Part shown: positions 1-4,504 of the stretch, one piece after another
Layout of the letters: every line of letters starts with the position of its first letter
Numbering within the stretch: the first letter of the stretch is position 1
Origin: Pseudomonadota bacterium
GTDB taxonomy: Bacteria; Pseudomonadota; Gammaproteobacteria; Acidithiobacillales; Acidithiobacillaceae
Direction: 5' to 3'
Assembly (NCBI GenBank): GCA_021818125.1
Contig: JAKAFG010000152.1
Span: 1-5,162 of the forward strand
DNA: 5,162 bases
Notes under the pieces: generated by a model
Databases searched by the model: none
Told to the model about the DNA's origin: nothing
What the model saw: the letters and a program-made list of their open reading frames with translations, nothing else
Position numbers and translations under genes: made by a program

Positions 1-905
1 CAGAAACAGACGATTCCGGCAGCTGTGCCAATGATGAGTGCCCCCATCGGATCCACGAAGCCCGCTGCAGGAGTGATTGCCACCAAGCCGGCTACAGCAC
101 CGGAAGTCATTCCTAACACGGTAGGTTTTCCCCGCAACCGCCATTCGACCAGTAACCAGGCCATTGCTGCGGCGGCGGCTGCGATCTGTGTTGCCGCCAT
201 AGCCATGCCCGCACGATCATTGGCGGCCAGGGCCGATCCGGCATTGAACCCAAACCATCCGACCCAGAGCAGAGATGCACCAATCAGGGTATAGGCGAGA
301 TTGTTGGGATGGATTGCATGTTGACCATAGCCAACACGGCGACCCATCACTAACGCAGCCACCAGCCCGGCGATGCCCGCATTGATATGCACTACCGTTC
401 CGCCAGCGTAATCGAGGATGCCGTCATTGTTCAGCCAGCCTCCAGGACCCCAGACCATATGAGCGATGGGGGCGTATACCAATAAAGACCAGAGCCCGGT
501 GAACCAAAGTAACGCCGAGAACTTCATCCGTTCCGCGAGCCCCCCGGTGATCAATGCCGCCGAGATGATGGCGAACGTCATCTGGAAAGTCATATAGACC
601 GATTCGGGGATGGTCGGAGCCAACGGATTCACGCTGGTCAGCCCGAGACCGTACAACAAAAAACGGCTGACGCCACCGATAAGCGGTGTACCCATAGTGA
701 AAGCCATGGAATAGCCCGCGACTACCCATAACAAAGAGACCAAAGCGGTAATAGCGAAGCTTTGCGCCGCCGTGGCGAGGACGTTCTTTTTGCGTACCAT
801 GCCGGCATAGAAAAGAGCTACACCTGGAATGGTCATGAGCAGCACCAAAGCGGTGGAGGTCAGCATCCAGGCGGTGTTGCCGTTAGAGAAGTGTGTCGGA
901 GTCAT
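1..905 (-). CDS. amtB: Ammonium transporter AmtB, N-terminal part (runs off the left edge)
   Basis: Inner-membrane Amt/Mep/Rh channel that conducts ammonium/ammonia into the cell and is normally gated by the PII protein GlnK. The frame is open for 301 codons from ATG at 905 to the window edge. Family landmarks, with E. coli equivalents: opening helix ending in MTIPGVALFYAG (residues 24-35); Phe gate F111 (F107) in the FQMTFAII block; AER at 124-126; W152 (W148) in HMVWG; D165 and H173 (D160, H168) in DYAGGTVVHIN; F220 and S224 (F215, S219) in WFGFNAGS. The second pore histidine (H318) lies beyond the edge. An in-frame ATG at 914 is an alternative start, and a TAA two codons above that one excludes longer forms. 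No cleavable signal peptide is visible; the protein starts almost at helix 1, as in many Amt proteins. No glnK lies upstream, which is where it commonly sits; the neighbour is a divergent recombinase. Confidence 0.97.
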   Translation of the reverse strand, partial: MTPTHFSNGNTAWMLTSTALVLLMTIPGVALFYAGMVRKKNVLATAAQSFAITALVSLLWVVAGYSMAFTMGTPLIGGVSRFLLYGLGLTSVNPLAPTIPESVYMTFQMTFAIISAALITGGLAERMKFSALLWFTGLWSLLVYAPIAHMVWGPGGWLNNDGILDYAGGTVVHINAGIAGLVAALVMGRRVGYGQHAIHPNNLAYTLIGASLLWVGWFGFNAGSALAANDRAGMAMAATQIAAAAAAMAWLLVEWRLRGKPTVLGMTSGAVAGLVAITPAAGFVDPMGALIIGTAAGIVCF

Positions 906-982
906 CGGGCGCATTCTCGCCGGTTATCGCTCGATTGCGCAATGATCCATGAGGCTTAATAGCTCAGGTGCTGCGTCGTGCG

Positions 983-1030
983 CTGTCAGACAGTCTGGAT
1001 CACCAGACAATTGGCATCATTCTGTCTGGT
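983..1030. repeat. Cluster of overlapping palindromes built on CAGAC/GTCTG
   Basis: The pentamer CAGAC appears four times in alternating orientation: 987-991 (+), 993-997 (-), 1004-1008 (+), 1024-1028 (-). These build three overlapping inverted repeats: CTGTC-A-GACAG (983-993), GTCTGG-ATCA-CCAGAC (993-1008), and ACCAGACA (1002-1009) with TGTCTGGT (1023-1030) across 13 bp. All matches are perfect. The place, directly upstream of a recombinase gene, suits an operator or a recombinase core site; the function is inferred from position only. Confidence 0.75.
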
Positions 1031-1032
1031 AG

Positions 1033-1082
1033 CCTGCGACCGGCCAAGTTGTAATGTGCTGATTCTCCTGCTACCGGCCAAG
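1033..1082 (+). repeat. Direct repeat pair around ACCGGCCAAG, 34 bp apart
   Basis: CCTGCgACCGGCCAAG (1033-1048) and CCTGCtACCGGCCAAG (1067-1082) match at 15 of 16 positions and start exactly 34 bp apart, a little over three helical turns. They lie between the CAGAC palindromes and the recombinase gene. Possible arm-type recombinase sites or regulator sites; no known motif is recognised. Confidence 0.75.
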
Positions 1083-1134
1083 GGCCAGAAGGGGCTATTA
1101 TGAGACATTACGATCACGGTGGAGATTCTGGGCG

Positions 1135-1977
1135 ATGGCGGAAGCGAAAAAAGGGCGGAAACGGAAGGCGGTAGGGGATGCGGAAGCACCGATTCCGACT
1201 GCGCCTGGTCAGGGAGAATTGTTTGAGGGGGCACCGGCAGAGGTGGTCTTGGTGACGGATTCGATGCTCTCGGAGGTGCTGCCAGCAGGGGCACCGCCTG
1301 CAAGGCTGCCACCGTCAGGGCCGCCGTCCGCAGGACAGGATCTGTTGTCTGCTGCGCAAGCCACCCCCCAAAAACGCCGGAAAGCCCCGGAGGGCGAAAG
1401 AAAGCACCTCACCACGCTGGAGGTGGATCGGCTGCTGGCGGCCACGAAAGAGAACCTGCGTACCGGCCTGCGCGACCGCTGCCTGATCCTCCTGATGTTC
1501 CGGCACGGGCTGCGGGTGACGGAGGCCTGCGCCATGCGGATGGATCAGGTGGATCTGGAGAGCAAGATTCTCCAGGTGCAGCGACTCAAGGGGGGACTGT
1601 CCACCACCCAGCCGCTACGGACGGAGGAGATCCGTCTGCTCAAAAGCTGGATGGCCGAGCGGGAACGCTGGCTGCGGCAGTGGCGCAAGTCCGGCGGCGC
1701 GGGTGCGGCCCTGGATGGCCAGGCGCTGTTTCTGAGCACCCGAGGGACAGCACTCTCCCGCAAGACCTTCTGGGCGCTGCTGCGCCGCTATGGGGAAGCG
1801 GCGGGGCTGGCCTTGCCACCCCATCCCCATATGCTGCGGCATGCCTGCGGCTTCGCGCTGGCCGACCAGGGGGCGGACACCCGGCTCATTCAGGACTATC
1901 TGGGGCACCGGAACATCCAGCATACGGTGCGCTACACGGCTACGAACCCCGTGCGCTTCGAGAAACTGTGGCGGTGA
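1135..1977 (+). CDS. FimB/FimE-type tyrosine recombinase with N-terminal extension
   Basis: Site-specific tyrosine recombinase (phage integrase family) that cuts and rejoins DNA through a covalent phosphotyrosine. The catalytic set is complete: R127 in RHGLRVTEAC, K152 in QRLKGGLSTTQPL, H232-x-x-R235 in HPHMLRHACGFAL, H258 in DYLGHRNIQHT, and nucleophile Y267 in VRYTA. The blocks LKGGLSTTQPL, HPHMLRH and DTRLIQDYLGHRN are the signature of the FimB/FimE fimbrial-switch recombinases rather than XerC/D. The FimB-like part starts near residue 88, so the protein (280 aa) carries about 85 extra N-terminal residues compared with FimB (about 200 aa). The extension is rich in Pro, Ala and Gly, begins with a basic stretch (KKGRKRK) and contains QGELF (26-30), resembling a sliding-clamp-binding motif. 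The start is ATG 1135, with GGTGGAG about 10 nt upstream. The gene is GC-rich, unlike the gene that follows. It could invert DNA, resolve plasmid multimers or integrate the element; no inverting fimbrial locus is seen here. Confidence 0.94.
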   Translation: MAEAKKGRKRKAVGDAEAPIPTAPGQGELFEGAPAEVVLVTDSMLSEVLPAGAPPARLPPSGPPSAGQDLLSAAQATPQKRRKAPEGERKHLTTLEVDRLLAATKENLRTGLRDRCLILLMFRHGLRVTEACAMRMDQVDLESKILQVQRLKGGLSTTQPLRTEEIRLLKSWMAERERWLRQWRKSGGAGAALDGQALFLSTRGTALSRKTFWALLRRYGEAAGLALPPHPHMLRHACGFALADQGADTRLIQDYLGHRNIQHTVRYTATNPVRFEKLWR

Positions 1978-1991
1978 TTGTTGTGTAATCG

Positions 1992-1997
1992 TATAGT
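1992..1997 (+). promoter_or_regulatory. Candidate -10 box of the DNA-binding protein gene
   Basis: TATAGT matches the sigma-70 -10 consensus at five of six positions and lies just upstream of the TGTCAT palindrome, so a bound regulator would cover the transcription start. No good -35 is visible at 16-19 bp upstream, so the call is tentative. Confidence 0.35.
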
Positions 1998-2034
1998 GTC
2001 ATTTTATGACATGTAAGGTTACGGTAAATGACAT
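1997..2034. promoter_or_regulatory. Operator-like palindrome plus a phased extra half-site
   Basis: TGTCAT-TTT-ATGACA (1997-2011) is a perfect 6-bp inverted repeat. The heptamer ATGACAT occurs at 2006-2012 and again at 2028-2034, exactly 22 bp (about two turns) downstream, where it overlaps the chosen start codon at 2033. Plasmid regulators with this architecture, such as KfrA, commonly repress their own promoter, so autoregulation by the downstream gene is the natural inference. Confidence 0.6.
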
Positions 2035-2476
2035 GGCTAAAGTGACGGTGTCAGAAGCGGCAAGGCTTGTTGGTTTGGCTAGGCAGAATTTATATAAGAA
2101 CTATATAAACCAAGGTAAAATATCAGTTGATAGAGATCATCTTGGAAACCCAAAGATAGATACCAGCGAATTGATCCGTGTTTTCGGAGAGATGAAGATG
2201 ACGCGTAACGTGACATCTATAGATCAGGAAGCGACATGCGAAAATTCTACGAGTGACAGTGAGTTAAGCGTGGCTTCTCAGGCAAAAGATCAGGTTATAG
2301 CCACGTTGCGCTTGCAGATAGAGGCCGCGCTGGAACGAGAGAGGAAAGCAGAAGACAGAGAGCTATGGTTACGTCAGCAGCTTGAGGATGCGCAACGCCA
2401 AGTCAAATTACTTACGCACGAGAGTGGCAGCAATTCAGTCGTTAAGCGGAGCCCGTGGTGGCAACTTTGGCGGTGA
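2033..2476 (+). CDS. Small HTH/coiled-coil plasmid DNA-binding protein (KfrA-like architecture)
   Basis: Predicted DNA-binding accessory protein of a plasmid backbone, 147 aa from the chosen start. Residues 4-31 (VTVSEAARLVGLARQNLYKN followed by YINQGKIS) look like a helix-turn-helix; IDTSELIRVFG (42-52) is typical of a widespread family of small plasmid proteins encoded near replication genes. A polar linker (53-82) is followed by a charged, heptad-like helix at about 83-128 (coiled coil, probably dimerising) and a basic-aromatic tail KRSPWWQLWR. The start at 2033 is preferred because MAKVTVSEAA begins exactly where the family-like domain begins; an in-frame ATG at 2006 would lie inside the operator palindrome and has no ribosome site. 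The AAGG at 2015-2018 is rather far from 2033, so initiation may be weak. The gene is markedly AT-richer than the recombinase before it. The exact role (repressor, partition accessory, copy-number control) cannot be read from the sequence. Confidence 0.8.
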   Translation: MAKVTVSEAARLVGLARQNLYKNYINQGKISVDRDHLGNPKIDTSELIRVFGEMKMTRNVTSIDQEATCENSTSDSELSVASQAKDQVIATLRLQIEAALERERKAEDRELWLRQQLEDAQRQVKLLTHESGSNSVVKRSPWWQLWR

Positions 2477-2477
2477 G

Positions 2478-2502
2478 TATCTATTTTTTCACAGGAAAGA
2501 TA
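2478..2502. promoter_or_regulatory. Short inverted repeat before the toxin gene
   Basis: TATCT (2478-2482) and AGATA (2498-2502) form a 5-bp inverted repeat in the 35-nt gap between the DNA-binding protein gene and the toxin. It encloses the presumed ribosome site AGGAAAG (2493-2499). It could be a weak operator for the toxin-antitoxin unit; the stem is short and chance is not excluded. Confidence 0.25.
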
Positions 2503-2511
2503 TATTGAATC

Positions 2512-2802
2512 ATGCCTGATAGAAAGCTTGTTGATGAGGTGCATCGTATTTCAAGGCGGCGTGGAAATGGACAGTTGCGCCGTGAGGTTTGGATTAGTGA
2601 AGACTGCAAGGTAAGTCGTTACAACCTGGCGTACATCAATCATGCACTGTGTGCGGTAGATAACGGTCGTGTGGTGGGCTACGACAATCAGCATGGGTAT
2701 CACCATCGACACTACTTTGGTGCGGTGTATCCCGTCGATTTTGTGAGCTTTGAGGAAATTGAAGCCGCGTTCGAGGCGGAGTGGATGGCTTTGGGGAGGT
2801 GA
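2512..2802 (+). CDS. tumE: TumE-family toxin (DUF6516-like) of a toxin-antitoxin pair
   Basis: Small 96-aa protein recognised as the toxin of a TumE/TumA-type module. The visible family signature is REVWISEDC, then YNLAYINHAL (37-46), then VVGYDNQHG (54-62) followed by the histidine-rich YHHRHYFG (63-70), and a Pro-aromatic stretch YPVDF before a C-terminal acidic helix. The His/Arg cluster H64, H65, R66, H67 is the most likely functional site. TumE-type proteins are known as toxins neutralised by the adjacent winged-helix protein; the biochemical target is not deducible here. The start is ATG 2512 with AGGAAAG about 12 nt upstream. The stop TGA (2800-2802) forms part of the antitoxin ribosome site, so the two genes are translationally tied. 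Toxin-first order is usual for this type. Confidence 0.82.
   Translation: MPDRKLVDEVHRISRRRGNGQLRREVWISEDCKVSRYNLAYINHALCAVDNGRVVGYDNQHGYHHRHYFGAVYPVDFVSFEEIEAAFEAEWMALGR
2795..2802 (+). promoter_or_regulatory. Strong ribosome binding site of the antitoxin, overlapping the toxin stop
   Basis: GGAGGTGA is a near-perfect Shine-Dalgarno sequence 5 nt before ATG 2808, and its last three bases are the toxin stop codon. It decides the antitoxin start: the upstream in-frame ATG at 2781 lies inside the toxin gene and lacks such a site. It should let antitoxin be made in excess of toxin. Confidence 0.85.
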
Positions 2803-2807
2803 TAGCA

Positions 2808-3173
2808 ATGTTGCTGCATGTTTCTGATGAAAAGGCGTTTTTCAAGAGCGGGAAAAGGATTGCTCGCCTGGCAGATGCGGGGAAACTGGTGTCAGAAGAG
2901 AAGACCATCAGTTTTGAGGACCCTGCTGATCTTTTGCAGGTGCTCACAACGGCCCGACTTGCGGTCATGCGTGTGGTGTTGGAGAAGCCGCGTTCCATTA
3001 CAGAGGTGGCAGAATGCCTTGGACGTGATCGCAGCGCGGTAAAACGGGATGTGACGTTGCTTGCCGAGATGGGCCTGGTTGTTGTGGAAGACAAGCCATT
3101 ACCTGGGCATGGCCGTAAGAAAGAAGTGCGATCTGCTGCGGACACGCTCCGCCTGGAAGCGGTTTTGGCGTAA
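2808..3173 (+). CDS. tumA: TumA-type winged-helix antitoxin (HVO_A0114-like DNA-binding protein)
   Basis: Predicted antitoxin and probable autorepressor of the toxin-antitoxin unit, 121 aa from ATG 2808. Residues 45-100 form a MarR-like winged helix: LTTARLAVMRVVLEKP, then ITEVAECLGRDRSAVKRDVT as the recognition helix-turn-helix, then LLAEMGLVVVE and a basic wing around GHGRKKEV (100-107). The N-terminal 40 residues (HVSDEKAFFKSGKRIARLAD) would be the more likely toxin-facing part. The match to the HVO_A0114/TumA group rests on this pattern and on its place directly after a TumE-like toxin, 5 nt downstream of its stop. The stop codon TAA overlaps the trfA ATG by one base, so the gene is also coupled to the replication initiator. 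Confidence 0.82.
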   Translation: MLLHVSDEKAFFKSGKRIARLADAGKLVSEEKTISFEDPADLLQVLTTARLAVMRVVLEKPRSITEVAECLGRDRSAVKRDVTLLAEMGLVVVEDKPLPGHGRKKEVRSAADTLRLEAVLA

Positions 3174-3175
3174 TG
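3171..3175 (+). promoter_or_regulatory. TAATG stop-start overlap coupling antitoxin and trfA
   Basis: The antitoxin stop TAA (3171-3173) shares its last base with the trfA ATG (3173-3175). The only Shine-Dalgarno candidate, GGAAG at 3155-3159, is 13 nt away and weakly placed, so initiation on trfA probably depends on ribosomes finishing the antitoxin. Confidence 0.75.
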
Positions 3176-4072
3176 GCTGAGACTGGCGGGGATACCGAAA
3201 AATTGAAACGCGATCCTTTTGCGTGGGTGCGTGAGAAAGCGGCCGAAGCGATGGCGCAGTCAGAGCATGAAGCGGCAGAGACGCCACGACAAATGTTCTT
3301 GCCTGGCTTCGACATTGGGGGTTTCCCGAATCACCTGAATCGCTCTAGTCTCATAGCTCCGATCGCACGCGGTCGGCGCAAGTTCCACCGACAGGCCGAG
3401 ATGGTCACGCGGAAAGATTGCGTGCTGGAGTATACCGGGGAGCAACTGGACGAGGCGGACGGCGACCTCATCATGGCACTGATTGCCTTCGCCCAGCCGT
3501 TCCCTCTGGGTACGCCCGCACCTCTTAATCGCAAGGATCTACTGCGGAAGATTAAACCGGGTGGCATAGGTAGCACGCAATACGACTGGCTCTATCGGAG
3601 CATGAAGAGGTTGCGTGAAGGTGTCTTATTCCTTGAGGCGCGAAAGCCCAACGGCTCAACTCGATATACCGTAGGCAAGATGGAGTCATTTAACATACTG
3701 AAAGATTTAAAATATGACGGAGAGAGCGAGACGTATACCTACATCCTTGACCCTCGGTGGGTGGTGATGTTCGGGAATCGGGAATACAGCCTAATTGATT
3801 GGGACAAGCGTATGCAGATCGGACGCGGGCAGGACATGGCTAAAACCTTGCAGCGACTGGTGGCCACGTCCTCCGATATGGTGCAGCGGTACGCACTAGA
3901 TTGGCTCAAGAACAAAATGGAGTACAACGGGCGGATGCGTGACTTTCGAGACTCCATTACTCGCGCTGTGCACGAGCTAGAACGCCTAGAAATCATCGCC
4001 AATGGCCGCATTGAAGACAGCACGAAAGGCTTGTCGCAGCTCGCCTTATGGCGTACTGCACCAGTGGCATAG
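3173..4072 (+). CDS. trfA: TrfA-family plasmid replication initiator
   Basis: Replication initiator that binds iterons at oriV, opens the adjacent AT-rich DNA with DnaA and loads the replisome. The 299 aa compare with 285 and 382 aa for the two RK2 TrfA forms. Correspondences to RK2 TrfA: LPGFDIGGFPNHLNRSSLIA (43-62) with the region around its RAMPN and ARSALF; LEYTGEQLDEADGDLIMALI (85-104) with ITYTGVELRADDDELVWQQV; PFPLGTPAPLNRKDLLRKI (109-127) with TPIGEPITFTFYELCQDLG; and a C-terminal second winged helix (about 219-281) ending in ITRAVHELERLEIIANG, like the RK2 EACEELRGSGLVEH. The RK2 clamp motif QLSLF corresponds to QMFLP (40-44), an apparently degenerate version. The ATG is the only sensible start, overlapping the antitoxin stop. 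The TAG stop lies inside the first iteron. No terminator hairpin is seen directly after the gene. Confidence 0.95.
   Translation: MAETGGDTEKLKRDPFAWVREKAAEAMAQSEHEAAETPRQMFLPGFDIGGFPNHLNRSSLIAPIARGRRKFHRQAEMVTRKDCVLEYTGEQLDEADGDLIMALIAFAQPFPLGTPAPLNRKDLLRKIKPGGIGSTQYDWLYRSMKRLREGVLFLEARKPNGSTRYTVGKMESFNILKDLKYDGESETYTYILDPRWVVMFGNREYSLIDWDKRMQIGRGQDMAKTLQRLVATSSDMVQRYALDWLKNKMEYNGRMRDFRDSITRAVHELERLEIIANGRIEDSTKGLSQLALWRTAPVA
3561..3569 (+). repeat. Isolated iteron-core match inside trfA
   Basis: GTGGCATAG is identical to the first nine bases of the iteron core and occurs within the trfA coding sequence; the match fails after this point. It may be a weak TrfA contact or coincidence (about a 4% chance for one given 9-mer in a window of this size). 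Confidence 0.3.
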
Positions 4073-4147
4073 CGTCGCGCAGGCAGTGGCATAGCATCGC
4101 GGATTAGTGGCATAGCATCGCGGATTAGTGGCATAGCATCGCGGCGC
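4063..4147 (+). repeat. oriV: Four tandem 21-22 bp iterons of oriV
   Basis: Units start at 4063, 4085, 4106 and 4127, with spacings 22, 21 and 21 bp (two helical turns), all in the same direction. Shared core: AGTGGCATAGCATCGCGG; units 2-4 are identical over these 18 bases, and unit 1 differs in having GCGTCGCGC in place of GCATCGCGG. Units 2 and 3 end in ATT, unit 4 in CGC. The trfA stop codon (4070-4072) is inside unit 1. Position right after trfA, phasing and repeat length identify them as the initiator binding sites of the replication origin. Confidence 0.94.
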
Positions 4148-4154
4148 ACAGTTG

Positions 4155-4167
4155 CAATATATTGATT
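4155..4167 (-). promoter_or_regulatory. IHF binding site in oriV
   Basis: Read on the minus strand, AATCAATATATTG fits the IHF consensus WATCAANNNNTTR at every defined position. It sits 7 bp beyond the last iteron, between the iterons and the AT-rich segment, where DNA bending would bring them together; comparable arrangements are known in iteron plasmids such as pSC101. Confidence 0.6.
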
Positions 4168-4230
4168 AATATAATAAAAAAAGCCATTTTTTTTCTTCTA
4201 CCTTTTTTCTACCATATTTCTACCAGAGCG
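4168..4230. other. AT-rich unwinding element with three phased 11-mers
   Basis: This segment is almost wholly A+T up to 4195 and includes an A7-GCCA-T8 inverted repeat (4176-4194). TTCTACC then occurs at 4196-4202, 4207-4213 and 4218-4224, exactly 11 bp apart; on the minus strand these read as 11-mers beginning GGTAGAA, each followed by four A/T-rich bases. They are analogous in place and phasing to the AT-rich 13-mers of E. coli oriC and RK2 oriV, so this is the probable site of strand opening. Confidence 0.72.
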
Positions 4231-4234
4231 AGAC

Positions 4235-4243
4235 TGTGGACAA
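4235..4243 (-). promoter_or_regulatory. DnaA box at the far end of oriV
   Basis: On the minus strand, TTGTCCACA matches the DnaA consensus TTATNCACA at eight of nine positions. It lies 11 bp past the last 11-mer, completing the order iterons, IHF site, AT-rich element, DnaA box. Confidence 0.6.
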
Positions 4244-4285
4244 ATCAAAATAACGATGGTCACTTGGTTAAGGAATAAAGAAGGA

Positions 4286-4440
4286 GCGCCCACTTGCCGC
4301 CTACGGCGCCGGGCGCAAACCTCCCCGGCGGGGAGCCTGCCGCTCCCCCTGTCCGAGCCTCCGGCTCGCCGGATCGACCCCCTTCGGGGACTACGTCCCC
4401 CATGCCTCCGGCATCGGCTCCCCCTTGGATTTCCATCCAA
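4286..4440. repeat. Array of short hairpins downstream of oriV
   Basis: At least eight perfect inverted repeats in about 155 bp, most with 3-nt loops: GCGCCC (4286-4291) with GGGCGC (4311-4316), enclosing CGCC-TAC-GGCG (4298-4308); CTCCCC-GGC-GGGGAG (4321-4335); GGGGAGC-CTGCC-GCTCCCC (4330-4348); CGAGCC-TCC-GGCTCG (4354-4368); CCCC-TTC-GGGG (4379-4389); GGGGAC-TAC-GTCCCC (4386-4400); ATGCC-TCC-GGCAT (4402-4414); TTGGAT-TTCC-ATCCAA (4425-4440). The arms at 4330-4335 and 4386-4389 can each pair either left or right, and GGGGAGCC (4330-4337) also pairs with GGCTCCCC (4416-4423). No reading frame here looks coding. It could be a structured RNA, a single-strand initiation site, or a bidirectional transcription barrier. 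Confidence 0.85.
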
Positions 4441-4486
4441 CGAAAGAAGGGCATCGAAAATGGCCCAGAATCGGTTTTTTATGGCT

Positions 4487-4504
4487 TGAGGTAGATTTAC
4501 CTCA
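4487..4504. promoter_or_regulatory. Perfect 7-bp palindrome TGAGGTA-GATT-TACCTCA
   Basis: TGAGGTA (4487-4493) and TACCTCA (4498-4504) are perfect complements around a 4-base centre. No T-run follows, so an operator or recombination site is likelier than a terminator. It lies 13 bp left of the 10-mer shared with the amtB side. Confidence 0.45.

Larger units (their letters stand above)
906..1134. promoter_or_regulatory. Divergent intergenic region between amtB and the recombinase gene
   Basis: This stretch must contain the promoters for amtB (leftward) and probably the recombinase (rightward). I find no convincing sigma-54 -24/-12 element for amtB. A leftward TATTAA near 955-960 is only a weak -10 candidate, and TATTAT at 1096-1101 is a rightward -10 candidate without a good -35. 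The region is dominated by small inverted repeats at 983-1030 and a direct repeat pair at 1033-1082, listed separately. Confidence 0.55.

Noticed and set aside
424..729. 101-aa minus-strand open frame
   Set aside because: It lies in another frame within amtB, whose continuous family-matching frame covers the region.
906..960. Sigma-54 promoter for amtB
   Set aside because: The nearest GG...GC pair (in the leftward TGGATCATTGCGC) has 8 bp rather than the required 10 bp between the dinucleotides.
906..1134. tRNA gene as an integration target
   Set aside because: No cloverleaf or conserved T-arm sequence was found in either intergenic flank.
986..1535. Minus-strand open frames opposite the recombinase
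   Set aside because: Pro/Ser/Arg-rich translations typical of antisense frames in GC-rich DNA; the recombinase frame has all catalytic motifs.
2636..3145. 169-aa minus-strand open frame across the toxin-antitoxin genes
   Set aside because: Ser/Arg/Thr-rich shadow; both plus-strand genes match known families with good start signals.
4063..4147. Tandem repeats as a CRISPR array
   Set aside because: Units are contiguous at 21-22 bp with no unique spacers, and they follow a replication initiator gene; they are iterons.
3739..4149. Minus-strand frame with repeated RDAMPLI near its start
   Set aside because: The peptide repeat is just the iterons read on the other strand; the rest is a shadow of trfA.
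4286..4440. Hairpins as integron attC sites
   Set aside because: No paired core sites of the attC type and no gene cassettes; the recombinase present is FimB-like and lacks a visible integron-integrase insertion.
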